This document shows, piece by piece, positions 25,165-36,539 of a stretch of 64,000 bases of DNA (position 1 is its first letter; each line of letters opens with the position of its first letter). A model generated the notes under the pieces. It saw nothing but the letters and a program-made list of their open reading frames with translations, was not told where the DNA came from and made no database searches. The stretch comes from Holothuria scabra (lineage: Eukaryota; Echinodermata; Holothuroidea; Aspidochirotida; Holothuriidae). The stretch lies in NCBI GenBank assembly GCA_037179385.1, contig CM074194.1, positions 4,605,001 to 4,669,000 on the forward strand, read 5' to 3'. The translations under genes and the position numbers were made by a program.

Positions 25165-25449
25165 CAGGGTTGGCGCCGGGGGGGGGGGGGCAGGGGAGCT
25201 ACAGCCTAACCCCCATCCCGTTGGGGAAAAAATGGGCGTCGACGGTGAGCAGGAACCTCGATTTCTTTTTCCAAAAAAAAAAAGCCAAAAAAAGGTCCTC
25301 GAAAACTGGGTCGACGGTGGTCGGTCTCCAAGAACTGAAGCGCAAAACAAGCAAAAAGCAGGTCATAAAAAATTCGGGCTCAGCCGGTTCAGCCCCCTGT
25401 CGGGGAACCCAGCCCCCCCCCCGTATGACAAATCCTGTCGCCACCCCTG
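25165..25449. mobile_element. Candidate MITE with CAGGG(G/T)TGGCG ends
   Basis: Left end CAGGGTTGGCGCCGGGGGGG; right end, reversed, CAGGGGTGGCGACAGGATTTG. Both are followed by G runs. The flanking octamers do not match well, so it is either an old insertion or two unrelated ends. Overlapping frames on both strands cross it and are rejected as coding. Confidence 0.4.
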
Positions 25450-27853
25450 TAAACGGGTAAACAGACAGTCTTTCGGCCAAATGTACCACCATTTTCCACT
25501 TAGGCATAATCAAATACTGGGCCAAAGCCAAAAATGGTCATTTCCAAACCTAAAATTTGAACGATGTCGAATGGGTTCAATTCACCAATGGTAATTTAGC
25601 TTACAACCCAAAGTTTGAAATCTGAAGAATAAGTGAAATTGCAGCAAATTGCACATTCAGAGTTTGGTGGGACGGGATTAGGAAAAAGGGACATGTCAAC
25701 ATATATAAAAGAATTTGAATTCCCTTCTTTTTCTGTGTCAAAGTGCTTTAGTAAACACAATTTATGCACTGAAAAAAGGTAAAAAACTTAAAAGAAGTAT
25801 GCCCTGACAGATTTACTCATAACTTGACTGTAGCTGCCAGAGTCATGTTTTGAAAGCTTTTGTAAAAAACATGGCATATTTCTCCACCTTGAATTTAGTG
25901 TTGAAGGTACATCATGCATACTTCCAAACTGGGCCCTCAAATACGATCCCCCATGGTTTTTGTCGAGTTTCCTTCTGACTTTTATGTATATTATGCCCCT
26001 TCTTCCTCTCTGCTAACCATGAAGGAGATTTAAAACCTACTTTGCTTCTTGAAAATATTAAGAGCAAATGTATATCTTTCCACACTGAAAAAGTAAAACC
26101 TGTTGGTCATTGCTCATTGGGTCAACAATCTCCTTGTTCGAGGCCCATTTTCCCCATATTTCCCATGAGACCAGTAAAGGACCCTATCAACTCAGTCTTT
26201 GAAGAACGTTTTTTGGTAATGCTTGCCCACTGCTTATCGCCCTGTAACCAGATAATGCTGAGCAAAATTATGAGAGCCTCGGACCACTTGGTGTAGGGCC
26301 CAGATGGGCCAAAAGTTTGAAAAATTCACTTTCGGAAAGTAAAACTGCTTTTTGAAGACCTACATTTTCATAATTATGGTCTTCACTTCAGTTTTTACAT
26401 CACACACTGTTAACATGGCTATAGCTCCCTAGACATACAAATTTTCAGCCTTTTTCTTATTCCTGTGAATTGTAATGGGCCTGCAAAATCATGCAAAATG
26501 ACAATGGCAGCTCTCACCTAAAAGAGCAAGATATTGCGCAATACTTTTTAAGAGGACTATAACTATTAAACAGGTCAAGCTGTGGAACAGAAAGTTTCCA
26601 TTAATTAGTTTTGTCTGTAATGTAAAGTTCTGAGGAAGATTCATGAAAAGCTAAGGGGGTGTCTTTGGAACCCATAAATAATGAACAGGCTTCACTAGGT
26701 TCCGTCCCACCACAGTGACACACTTTTGAAAAATTTGCATAGCTCCTTCAAACGAAATGTGATTTATGCGATTGTTTTCATAATAAAAGAAGAATAATCA
26801 GACTTCATTTCAATCTTGAAATTTTACCTTATGTCTCACTACTTTTGATAATAATTAAATATTGGTCACATGTTTCCGATTGTGTGAAACTTATCATTCC
26901 GTCCCGCCACGTCCATAAATTTGTATTACTATGGTTACACCTTGAAAATTATGTTGCTTTTCATTGTGCCTTGTATTAGTCCGTAACTGACCAGTTTCTA
27001 TGGAACCAATGAATTATTCACAGAAGCTACATGTAAACAGGCACTATTTAAAAAGGCTATCAAATTACGTCCCACCACAATACGGTAATTTTGGCTCTGG
27101 CCCTATACCGAAAAATTTTCCAAAGGGGAGTGGGCATCCTTCGACCCCTCCCCCAAGACACAGGTCAGTCACACGTGATCGAACTCCTTCGCAAAATCCT
27201 GCGTACGGGCCTGTAGTTCATAGTTATTACCTTTAAAATGGTCAAGAGATGAAGTTCAAACCGTGACAAATTACGCGCAAAGCGCAATAAATTTTTCTTT
27301 GAATAAGACTTGCATGACAAAACCTGCATTCGGCTCTGCATCGAGACACTTTCAATCCATCAAACCAACAAGCCACTCTAAAAGCCAGTCTTTTACCTGG
27401 GAATTCGTAAATAGCTTACAACTTTTGCTGCTATGCTTCTCCGAAAGTTGTTATCGGAAGATAATGATAATAAGATCAACGCTGAGGAAAGGTTTGAAGC
27501 GCGTGGAGCGAGCAAAAATTTTGATAGTTTGCGAACGATTTGCGAAAATTTTGACAGTTTGAGAAACATTTGCGAAATAGAATGATTACAATAGATCCAT
27601 CAATCGGTCGAAGACACACCTCACCCCACCCCCACTTACACCCCCAAATAGTAGCAAATATTAGTATCGCTGACCATACTTCGGGGACGAAAGGGGGTCC
27701 ATCCTTTAAACAGATTCTTGGGTGAACATTTTCAGCCCCCTTCCTCACCGCTAAAATTGTCGTCCTTGTAAGAAGGTCCGATGTTGGGAGACTGGGACTC
27801 TTCTGTGTTATTTTATAGGCATTAATATTCAGGTCTCGAACTGCAGTCATATG
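25450..27853. other. Gene-free stretch
   Basis: GTGGGACGG (25665) and reversed forms GTCCCACCAC (26705), GTCCCGCCAC (26900) and GTCCCACCAC (27067) recur, suggesting an old repeat. The 21.63-kb repeat recurs at 27235-27355. A GCGCGTGGAGCG segment followed by CAAAAATTTTGATAGTTTGCG lies near 27498. No gene seen. Confidence 0.4.
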
Positions 27854-28814
27854 CAGTGGCGTCGTTAAGTGTGGGGCATGGTGGCACGTTCCCCCAAGAG
27901 TTGTCTGTACCCCAGTGTGTCCCAACGAGATTTTGGGTATGTAAAAAAATATGCACAATCAAGATGTTATGTTCGAAAGTTCGAGGTGCAGCCACGCACT
28001 ACATCAGGGATCATAAAGTGGGGATACCTAAACTTAAGAGATAAAAGGACTTGCACAAAATTTTCATAGAGGCTCATATCCAGAATTTTCTGGCCACTTC
28101 GCTTGTGCACCTGGGGTCTCAGCAGGTGCTACCCACCCTTTTCCATTTATTGGTAAAGAAAATGCCAAACCATATATTGGTCATAGTTTTAATTTTGAGA
28201 CATCACAAAGCCCACTGAACTGCGTTCAAGCGGACTTCTTTTCCACATTTTCCCCACTAACCCCTGATCTGTAGCCGTCAGATAATTCGATGTGTCTTGG
28301 TTGCTCCAATGGAAGGTTTCACCTCAGTGGTATACCTGGAAGGCAGTTGTCTCAACATCAATTACTATTATGCAGCAAGAGTGGCTTTATTTTTAAACTC
28401 AGTGCAAACGTTAACATGAGCCGGTGTCCCCATCATACCCCCTCCCCATCATAAAATCGTTTGTGCGAGTAAAGCTAACAAATTGGTCGATTCTGATTTC
28501 AATTTTTGTGGTCCGTTTTAGTGCGCTGCAATGAAATTTTGGAGATTGTCAAATATTTTATTCTAATGGCTACATTTTTACAAATACGCCAGAGCCTCCG
28601 CATGGGCTGCACCCCTGGGAGGAGTATTTTCCCTGGACCCCACTAGGGATCCTGCATTGGGTCCTTGGGGTTTAACGCCTATATCTGAGAGTGCTGCGCG
28701 TCACTAAGTGGATAAGCCTTCAGTGACGTCCAGCTCTTCATTTTGATGTGCCCCTCCGGCGGACAGCTTTCCCCGAGTGCCTCCCCCACACCGAAAAGTC
28801 TGGCGGCGCCACTG
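27854..28814. mobile_element. hAT-like non-autonomous element (~960 bp)
   Basis: Starts CAGTGGCGTCGTTAAG and ends, reversed, CAGTGGCGCCGCCAGAC. The flanks are GTCATATG (27846-27853) and GTCACATG (28815-28822), 7 of 8 identical. Two opposing short frames inside are not transposase-like. The eroded duplication suggests an older insertion than the one at 24473. Confidence 0.65.
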
Positions 28815-28822
28815 GTCACATG

Positions 28823-29162
28823 ACTACGCTAAGCAGCCAAAAATATCTCTACAATTGGGTGTCAGACAAAAGTCACAATTTAGATCAAATTTAGATCTAA
28901 CTTTCTTGTGAAACTTTGAATGCAGGTTTAGATTTGAACCTTTAGACTGATCTTAGGTGAAAACTCCACCTTACTTTAAACAGCTTTAGAGATTCATATG
29001 TTTAATGAAGTTTTTTCGTTATACTGGTTTGTGATCGCTGTGTTCTATTTTCATTGATTGCCATTGGTAAAGAGTATGTTTATTTATGTTTGTATTTTTT
29101 TGTAATGTTATGGTTTCATTGTAACGCGCCTTGAGCACCTTTTGAGGTGGATTTGTGCGCAC
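28823..29162. other. Short unassigned stretch
   Basis: Nothing recognised beyond AT-rich sequence leading into the microsatellite. Confidence 0.4.
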
Positions 29163-29282
29163 TATAAATCCACATCATCACCATCATCATCATCATCACC
29201 ATCACCATCACCACCACCACTATTATTATTATTATTACTACTGCTACTGCTACTGCTACTGCTACTACTACTACTACTACTT
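29163..29282. repeat. Compound trinucleotide microsatellite
   Basis: (CAT/CAC)n, then (TAT)n, then (CTG/CTA)n in about 120 bp. It opens an artificial frame of poly-His followed by poly-Tyr, which is not coding. Confidence 0.95.
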
Positions 29283-30329
29283 TGACACAGCCCTGGGATC
29301 AGACCTAGAACCTCCCGACTGTCTGTGCATACTTTTTTTAAAATGTCAATTCCTACTATCCATTCTACCGCGGCACCTTGATAAACATAGTGAAAGATAA
29401 TTGGTGCAATTTCATTTACACTGAACTAGCTCCAAACTTCCATTTTTTTTAATATGTCTAATAGGCTTACAGAAGTACAAAGCTAAATCAAAATGATTTA
29501 TGAAGTGAACGGGGTGAACAAACTAAGACCACTTCATATAGCTTGAAATGATAGGAACATTCTTCACAAAGTTGGCCTAAAATCTGAATATAAACAACTC
29601 CGAGGGATTGTTGGTACACACGTATGAAAATGGGCAGTGGGACTGTCCCCACATTTTTTGGCAAATCAAATTTTTTTGGCAAAACCGTAGAATCAGTACA
29701 AAAATAAGGTAAAAATTCTTCTGAAAAAGCTTAGGAATTTGAGCAAAAAAATAATGTAGTGACCCGCTTTAGTGGCTGCACCAGGGTTTTGAAAGTGAGG
29801 AAAGAAATGGACGAAAAAGGAATGTGTTAGGGGGGGGGCAATTTTTGTGCGTACCGCGAAATCGAGTGCAAAGGCGAGTTTTAACGGGTGGGGTTCTAAG
29901 TCCCGCCTTAGGGTCCTTGATTGGGTCCGTGGGCGCAGCTTCGGAAGCTCTGACGTTTTAGCCAATCTCTGGGTGTAGTTCAGGAGCTGAGCGTGGGGCC
30001 AACTAAAGGGCAAAGGTGCTGACGGAGGGGCTTTCCCCCTGCCCCTGCACCCGGCGTACCCCCTTGGTGTCGCCACTGAACCTCTCAAATCCAAATGATC
30101 CCCCTATGATCAGATGATTGTTGGAAAGGGTTTACTATGTAATCTTCTCCCATCAATAATTGTTCTTGAGAAAAATCTCTCTTTTTACCACTTTTATATA
30201 GTAACAAAAATGAGATCAGGATGGAGGAATACTGAGATTTAAAATTTTAAAGTTCTCTGGTTTATGTTAACACCAACTTGCAGACAAGTGTTGGACGCGT
30301 TTTGTGATATTTTGAAAGACGCTAAAATA
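29283..30329. other. Gene-free stretch
   Basis: No gene. A transposon end GTGTCGCCACTG lies near 30069-30080 behind a C-rich run, with no partner found. Confidence 0.4.
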
Positions 30330-30905
30330 ATGATGTTGGATGTCAATATCTTAATATCGTTCGCTGAAGATAATAAGATATTGAGATCCTGTAATGTAAT
30401 AATTCAATATTGTATGCTAAAATGTTGAGATGGAACGATCCCGTTTGTCAATATCTTAATATCTTTCAGTGAAGATATTGAAATATTGAGATGTTGTAAT
30501 GTAATATTTCAATATTTTGCGCTAAAGTATTGAGATGAAACGATCTCGGATGTCAATATCTTAATATGTTTCAGTAAAGATATTAAGATATTGAGATGCT
30601 GCAATGTAATATTTCAATATTTTACGCTAAAATATTGAGATAAAAAGATCTGACTCGGATATCAATATTTTAATATCTTTCAGTGAAGATATTCAGATAT
30701 TGAGATCCGGTATGTCAATATCTTAATATCTCCCAGTGAAGATATTAAGATATTGAGATCATGTAATGTAATTTTTCAATATTTTACGATAAAATTTTGA
30801 GATGCAAAGAGCTCGGATGTCAATATCTAAATATTTCATTGACAAAAAGTCGAGAAAGTCACATAATATTTCAACATCTGCATGACACCTTAAAAGCTCC
30901 GTATA
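30330..30905 (-). repeat. AATATCTTAATATCTT repeat block, copy 2 (inverted)
   Basis: Five or six GATGTCAATATCTTAATATC...TTTCAGTGAAGATATTAAGA units with TAATGTAATATTTCAATATT spacers. The right-hand edge (ACAAAAAGTCGAGAAAGTCAC...CATCTGCATGACACCTT...GCTCCGTATA) is the exact inverse of the left edge of 18385-18925. Confidence 0.8.
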
Positions 30906-31218
30906 AACTACCCGCACTTCATTAAATTGCTTTACTTATGACGCAATTTTTCGACAAGAAATACAATATTTCTGTTCACTTGGAAAATTAAACCAAAGGC
31001 AGAACACGATACGTCTGCATTATAAGGTATTTTAATACAACTGTTCACCTTTATCACTTTTATAGCTAAACCATGGAAGTAAGAGTCGAAGTGACCCACG
31101 TGAGTTCTTCACCCTCCATAGCTCACAAAGTATTCATCCGTTCACGTGTACTCGTACTGTAGTGGACAAATGCATGGAAAAAGATTGTTCTGAAGAATAA
31201 AGTGGTCATGTATAGGTC
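30906..31218. other. Short unassigned stretch
   Basis: Some diverged similarity to the outer flank of the 18.4-kb block (TGTCG.AAAATTGCGTCATAA read in reverse). Otherwise nothing recognised. Confidence 0.35.
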
Positions 31219-31274
31219 CGGTGGCGTAGCCCCCCCCCCCCCTTCTCAATGACACAATCCTGGTTGCGCGCCTG
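31219..31274. mobile_element. Minimal 56-bp hAT-like MITE
   Basis: CGGTGGCGTAGCC followed by a C run at the left; GGTTGCGCGCCTG at the right. The flanks are TATAGGTC (31211-31218) and TATAGGCC (31275-31282), 7 of 8 identical. It is too short to be sure, but it fits the CAGGCGC/CAGTGGCG end family of this window. Confidence 0.4.
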
Positions 31275-31282
31275 TATAGGCC

Positions 31283-33031
31283 TTTGAAAGCAGCAATGGC
31301 GGACCCAGAGATAGTACATAGGGGTCGGGAGGCTTATATCTGACATTCAATTGTACATAATTGGCCGCATCATTTCATGCGAGATGGACCATAATTTAAT
31401 CACTTGGAAGTTACCAGAATTGTAGCAGAGTCCCTTGGGGTCGTTGTACTTTGCATGTGTATTAACAAGCTATTATAATAGTGATACACAGTACCACGGT
31501 TTACTATAGGAAGTTGTTTCTTATCAATTTTGCGGAGATTCGTTTGTGATGGGCACATGGCCCCGGTTATGGTAACGCTGAAGAACTTGTACTCCATGTA
31601 TACGTAAACACGTTCGACGATCAATAGTGGGATCGTGAATCTCTGTATTCCGCCCGCTTGTCCAGGCCTTGCCAAGAGTATATCCATGAATTTTCAATAG
31701 AAAGGGTGCAATGACTGATAGATCGCTGTCTTGGGAAAGGCTTAAAAGAAAGCTTTAAGGTCACATCAAAATTTTGATATGCTAGAGGGGTAGATGTTCG
31801 AAGAAATTTGGTGACATTTGAATTGAAATATAAACTTTGCTGCCCACAAGCTCACTTTGGAACACAACTCCAGTAACTTCATTCATTGATATCTCATGAC
31901 ATACATGTCCGATTTGAAGGGAATTCTCACCACCCTGTGTAGATTTGCTTCCTCTTTCACATTTGAAAATTAAATTTTTGCGTAAATTTCCCCTTTAAGA
32001 AAAGGGTCCCTCCACTTCGATTTTTTTTTATTTTTGGGAGAAGAATGGGATGCAAAGTGCTGCTACATTTGACACGTGTTTTAACATGCACAACGACCAA
32101 TAGGACTCGCCCACCAATGTAAATTAGCATTTACGAGAACCTTCATGGAGACGGTTTAATTCCCCAACAAAACTTATCTACAAGTCACGAAGTAATGTGT
32201 TGGCATAGGTTGTTGTCTGGAGTTCGTTGATATACATGATAAAACTGCGAAAAGGGCGCATAAATTTGGCTCGTTTGATATAAATGCGAGGGAACATGAC
32301 TAAAATTCATCCTTGATCGAAAGTCCATCTCACTCTACCTACTCAGAAGTATATCTTACATGCCTGTGGGGGAAACTAGATTTGGAAGAATAGGGGAGGG
32401 GACATGCCCCCTCATCCGCCATACGCCGACGTAACGGGTGCGCGGAAAGCAAAATATTGTAACTGCGAGTAAAACAGGCCTATTTTTGCTCTGGAACAGT
32501 TTTAAAGCCCATTGCATAGAAAAATCTGAATGCGATTGAGACGGTCTTAAGGAATCAAACAATCGAGCAGTAGACGTCAAATTTTGACAAATTGTGAAAT
32601 ATCTTTAAAGGAAACAATGCCTCTACAGCGTATTCGTTCGAAAGAAAGCTCACTGTACCCTATGCAGACAGGATTTTCGGATAAGAGTCTTTCTCCTGTG
32701 CTCTTTCGTTTAATATTGTTCTCAATAATGGTTTAAAACGAGTCATCATGATGAATGAGCCGCAGGCTTAGTTGGAAAAATGTACTTGATATCAATAATT
32801 TCTATGATGACAAACGCTGTAGCAGACTCTGTGCTAAGACATCTTCAGATCCCCCAAAATGTGTTTGCCAACTGCGACGTGAATATACTGCGATATTCAT
32901 AATTACCCTTAACATTACAAAAAGGGAAAAGGCAGGAATTTTCGTGCTTTGAGATTCAGATTGCTGACCTCCTCTATAATAACACCCATCATCCTATGCG
33001 CATGAACAATCTAGTCGGGCTGATGCGTAAT
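31283..33031. other. Gene-free stretch
   Basis: A 95-codon minus-strand frame at 31400-31687 has no recognisable domain. A GGGGAGGGGACATGCCCCCTC hairpin lies near 32392. Nothing else seen. Confidence 0.4.
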
Positions 33032-33035
33032 TTAA

Positions 33036-34255
33036 GGGCCCATGAAATGACTTAGTAACAATGATTTAGGGTCATTCTCTGACACCATCTATCAACAAAA
33101 TAGCATTCATTTTAAAATATACCACCCCACGAAAGAGAAATGCGCAAGTGAAATGGTATCCCTCCCAGCACAACAGCTGAAAAATGTGAAAGTGCGTTGA
33201 ACGAAGAATGACATCATCACAGGAACCCAACTTCACAGTGTGTGTACTTAAGTGCACTTGGAGTATACCCTGCTCTGTTGATGTTACATGATCTTGCATG
33301 TATAGATGGCCTAAAATGATTGATATAATCAACAAATTATCATTACAAAACCTAATCCTAAGTTTGCTTCACAAAACTACTGAAAAAGGGGGTTTCAACA
33401 CCTAGGAATACCCCTGTTCAACAGATGAAGTTTTGTAACTTCTCAATATTCCATGAGCCAACTAGCAGGGAAACTTGTTTGGTATACTGTACATCATACA
33501 TGTGTTTGGAAGTTCCCTGGTAAGAGGTTATACACACAGAAAAATACCACAGGCTCCTGGGGGATGTAATTGCATCCATTTTCCTCCAGTTTTATGTAAC
33601 TGTTATTTTTACTGGGGAGGAAGCAGTGATTCTCTCATTAAACAGGCCCTTATGCAATACTGTATACCATTCTGCACAGTGGCTTAAATACTCCCAACAA
33701 GTTCTGTGTTGTTTTGGATGCATGTCCATGCAATTTGACTTGGTTCAAACACAAAGAAAAAGAACAGTGATTATAGTGGGAGAAAGACTAGCTGATATTT
33801 TGGTTATTTCAGGAAGTATTCCTTTTTTATCAAAATTATGAATGAACAGCTTGAGTGAATTATGAAAAAATTCCTCTTTTTAGGAATTGGGAGTGATAAT
33901 TTCAAATTTGGATTGATATATTTTTGGCTTTTTACTGGGACATTCTTTAGATATATTTGAGAAATTATTTGGCCAGTACCAGTCTCATGCTACCCAATCT
34001 GTGTGCAAAATGTCACTTAAACATAGCATTATAATACACACACTGTGAAATTGGGTTCCTGTGATGATGTCATTCTTGGTTCAATGCACTTTGGAGTCTT
34101 TTTCATTTTTCAACTGTTGGGCTGAAATGGGTACCATTTCACTTGAGCATTTCTCTTTTGTGGGGCAGAATTTTTAAAATAAATGCTTTTTTTGTTGATA
34201 GATAGTGGCAGAGAATGACTCCAAATCATTGTCATTGGGTCATTTCATGGGCTCT
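33036..34255. mobile_element. 1.2-kb TIR element with long inverted ends
   Basis: The left arm (about 33036-33245) and right arm (about 34045-34255) are inverted copies with small indels. Shared landmarks are GCCCATGAAATGA, GTCATTCTCTG, CTATCAACAAAA, GAGAAATG, CAAGTGAAATGGTA, AAGAATGACATCATCACAGG and ACAGTGTGTGT. TTAA stands on both sides (33032-33035, 34256-34259), with one extra T at the right end. The core (33250-34040) has no transposase-like frame. It lies about 2.3 kb beyond the LYAR stop codon. Confidence 0.7.
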
Positions 34256-34259
34256 TTAA

Positions 34260-36539
34260 GATACAATTTAGTACATCAATGAGACTGAGGTGCGGGCGAA
34301 GCTCTCGAAAATTTTGACAACCTGTGAAGGATCAGCAAGAAAGTGGCTTTGGTGCTTCTTGAAATAATCAAAAACGAAAAGTCCTATCACTGCAGTTGAT
34401 ATAGTTTGAAAACAAATGCCAAGTCGACATAGGCTGAACAGGAGAAACTTGCTAGACTGCAATTTAAGATTTTCCAGATTACTGTAGCTCTGAGTGAATC
34501 TGGGGTGTCTGCTCCATCAGTCGCGATGTTTCTGCATCCTCAAGTACTTTGGTTTCAGGTGGTCCGAGTATAAAGCTTTGACAGTTTCAAGTGATCTTGG
34601 ACACTTCGAAACCAACAGCTGGGTGGCTGCACATCCATACCTGGGTCATCGTCAACCATTACTGAGCTCCTGCAAAATTGTAAGCTTTTAAATGAACAGT
34701 TTGCCTAATAGAGCAAAATTCCAACACCGGCAGGTAAAAATTGATTTACAATTGAATTTAACGCTTGCTGAAGGCCGACTAGACACATCAATGACTAAAT
34801 GATCCAGCAACCTCTCATACGCAACATTTCTTTAATAGCTGTATAATCATCATGCTATAAAATGGGCATCCTGCGGCCAGACTTAGGGGACTTAATATCA
34901 CTTCCCAGGAAAATGGAAAAAAAAAACTTGAAGAAAAGTGTCATCAGAATTTCTTCGCGATCTTTACATGAGAAAAATAATCAGAACTCTCTAGGTCTGA
35001 GAAGTGTCATTTTCTGTGAGAATTTTGGTCAAAGTTTCTTGACACTGGGTCAAACTAAAGTGGCACCGTTCTTTGAGAGTTCTTATTCCCCTTTCAAATT
35101 CCTGGATAAGGTCTGTAAAAGTGATAGCATCTAGCAAGTAAGCTCATTTCTGGGAAAACATTTCCCTGAATTGATTACTTGTAGGTTCGCACACACCCCT
35201 CAGGCAACTATTTCTTTGAATGTCCATCTGCAAAAATCATCAAAATGGAGGGAACAGTTAGGAGTTACTTAATTGGCTATCCTCCTGGGGTCTTCAGGAA
35301 GTCCCAACTCTGCCCTTCAGCTCCAAACTGTTTAACCTACATCACATTCAAAAGGTAAAGAGTCATTGGAGGGAGACAAAAATAATCTACAACAAAATTT
35401 CAAAGTTAACTTTTTATTTTTTTCTCATTTTTTGTTCCGAATGTACTCCAGTTTATATCAGAATTAAAACTTCTTCAGCTAACTTAAACAGATTTGTGCA
35501 GAGAACAGAATAAAGGGATTCAAAACAAACACTTTTTCACCAAACTTGGCCAGGCTACTCTGTAAATCCAAATGACCAAAACTTTGGATGGACAGTTGCC
35601 AACATCCGGGGGGCATTGCTTTCTCTGCAGCTGGTCCAAGGGGACCCTAAACTAAACATCTTGCACAGTTATCCTAGTGTTACAATAAAGGTCTGCATGT
35701 TCTGGTTGATTGGTTTCTTTTGTGGGAACTGGAAAGGTTCTATTATTTAGGAACGGGACAGAAATACTTAATAGAAGATTTAGTTATTGCTAAATGCATC
35801 TACCGTAGGGTATCATGGGAACTGGGAGTATACGCAATAAGCATAAAGCTTGCCCTCCTTCAAACAAATAACAAACCAACATCAACATGCAAACAGCTGA
35901 TTAGCCAAATAATACAATATGCATAAGCCTTTCATAAAGGGGGGGGGGGGGTGAATTCAATGTTCTACCTGGTTCAGTGGTGCAACCCTGTGTTTCATTG
36001 TAATTACTCCAAAACGATATCAACTTGTCTCCATGCACAAGATCTATGACAGGCATCCAGACATTCAGATATTCCAAAAAGGGGGGCTGGACCTAAGAGA
36101 AAACAGGGGTGTGAGAGAGTTGTACTGCTTATTTCCCATATGCCTTACATTGTTGCTGTGGCGAAAAAAGGAGGGCTGAAGCCGTAAAAGCCCCCCCCCC
36201 CCCTTGGATTTGCGCCTGTAAAGCTTGATGACATCAGTTCTAATGTTTATATAGCAAGTTTCCATGATTTGTTAGGTACATATAACAATGATGCAAATCA
36301 ACCAATAATGGGAAGTAAAAGAACATACAAAATAGTCTTCCACACAACTTTCTCATAAATGGCAATAATTTCACAACAAGCATGATGCCTCTAGACATGA
36401 AGACTCCCTAACTAAATTTAAGCAGAAACCAGAGAATGGAAACTTAAATGAGTACTGCACATTCTGTATCTTTCTGTGGCCTCTTTTGCAGCTCCCAAGA
36501 GGTATTATTTCCATATCCAAAATATTCTGAAGTCAAACT
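34260..36539. other. 3' flank / possible 3' UTR region of LYAR
   Basis: No gene. The minus strand has AATAAA at 35418-35413, about 1.1 kb beyond the LYAR stop, and an ATTAAA overlapping the stop codon itself; either could serve as a polyadenylation signal. A G/C hairpin at 36165-36222 duplicates the one at 6945-7012. A G run lies at 35940-35951. Confidence 0.4.

Noticed and set aside
25160..25594. 144-codon plus-strand frame and its overlapping frames
   Set aside because: Composition reflects G/C runs of transposon ends; both strands are open equally and no domain is visible.
29155..29400. Open frame with poly-His and poly-Tyr
   Set aside because: It is a translated CAT/CAC/TAT microsatellite.
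18385..30905. A single Polinton/Maverick-size element bounded by inverted blocks
   Set aside because: No polymerase, integrase or capsid-like frame lies between the blocks, and the interior is full of other MITEs.
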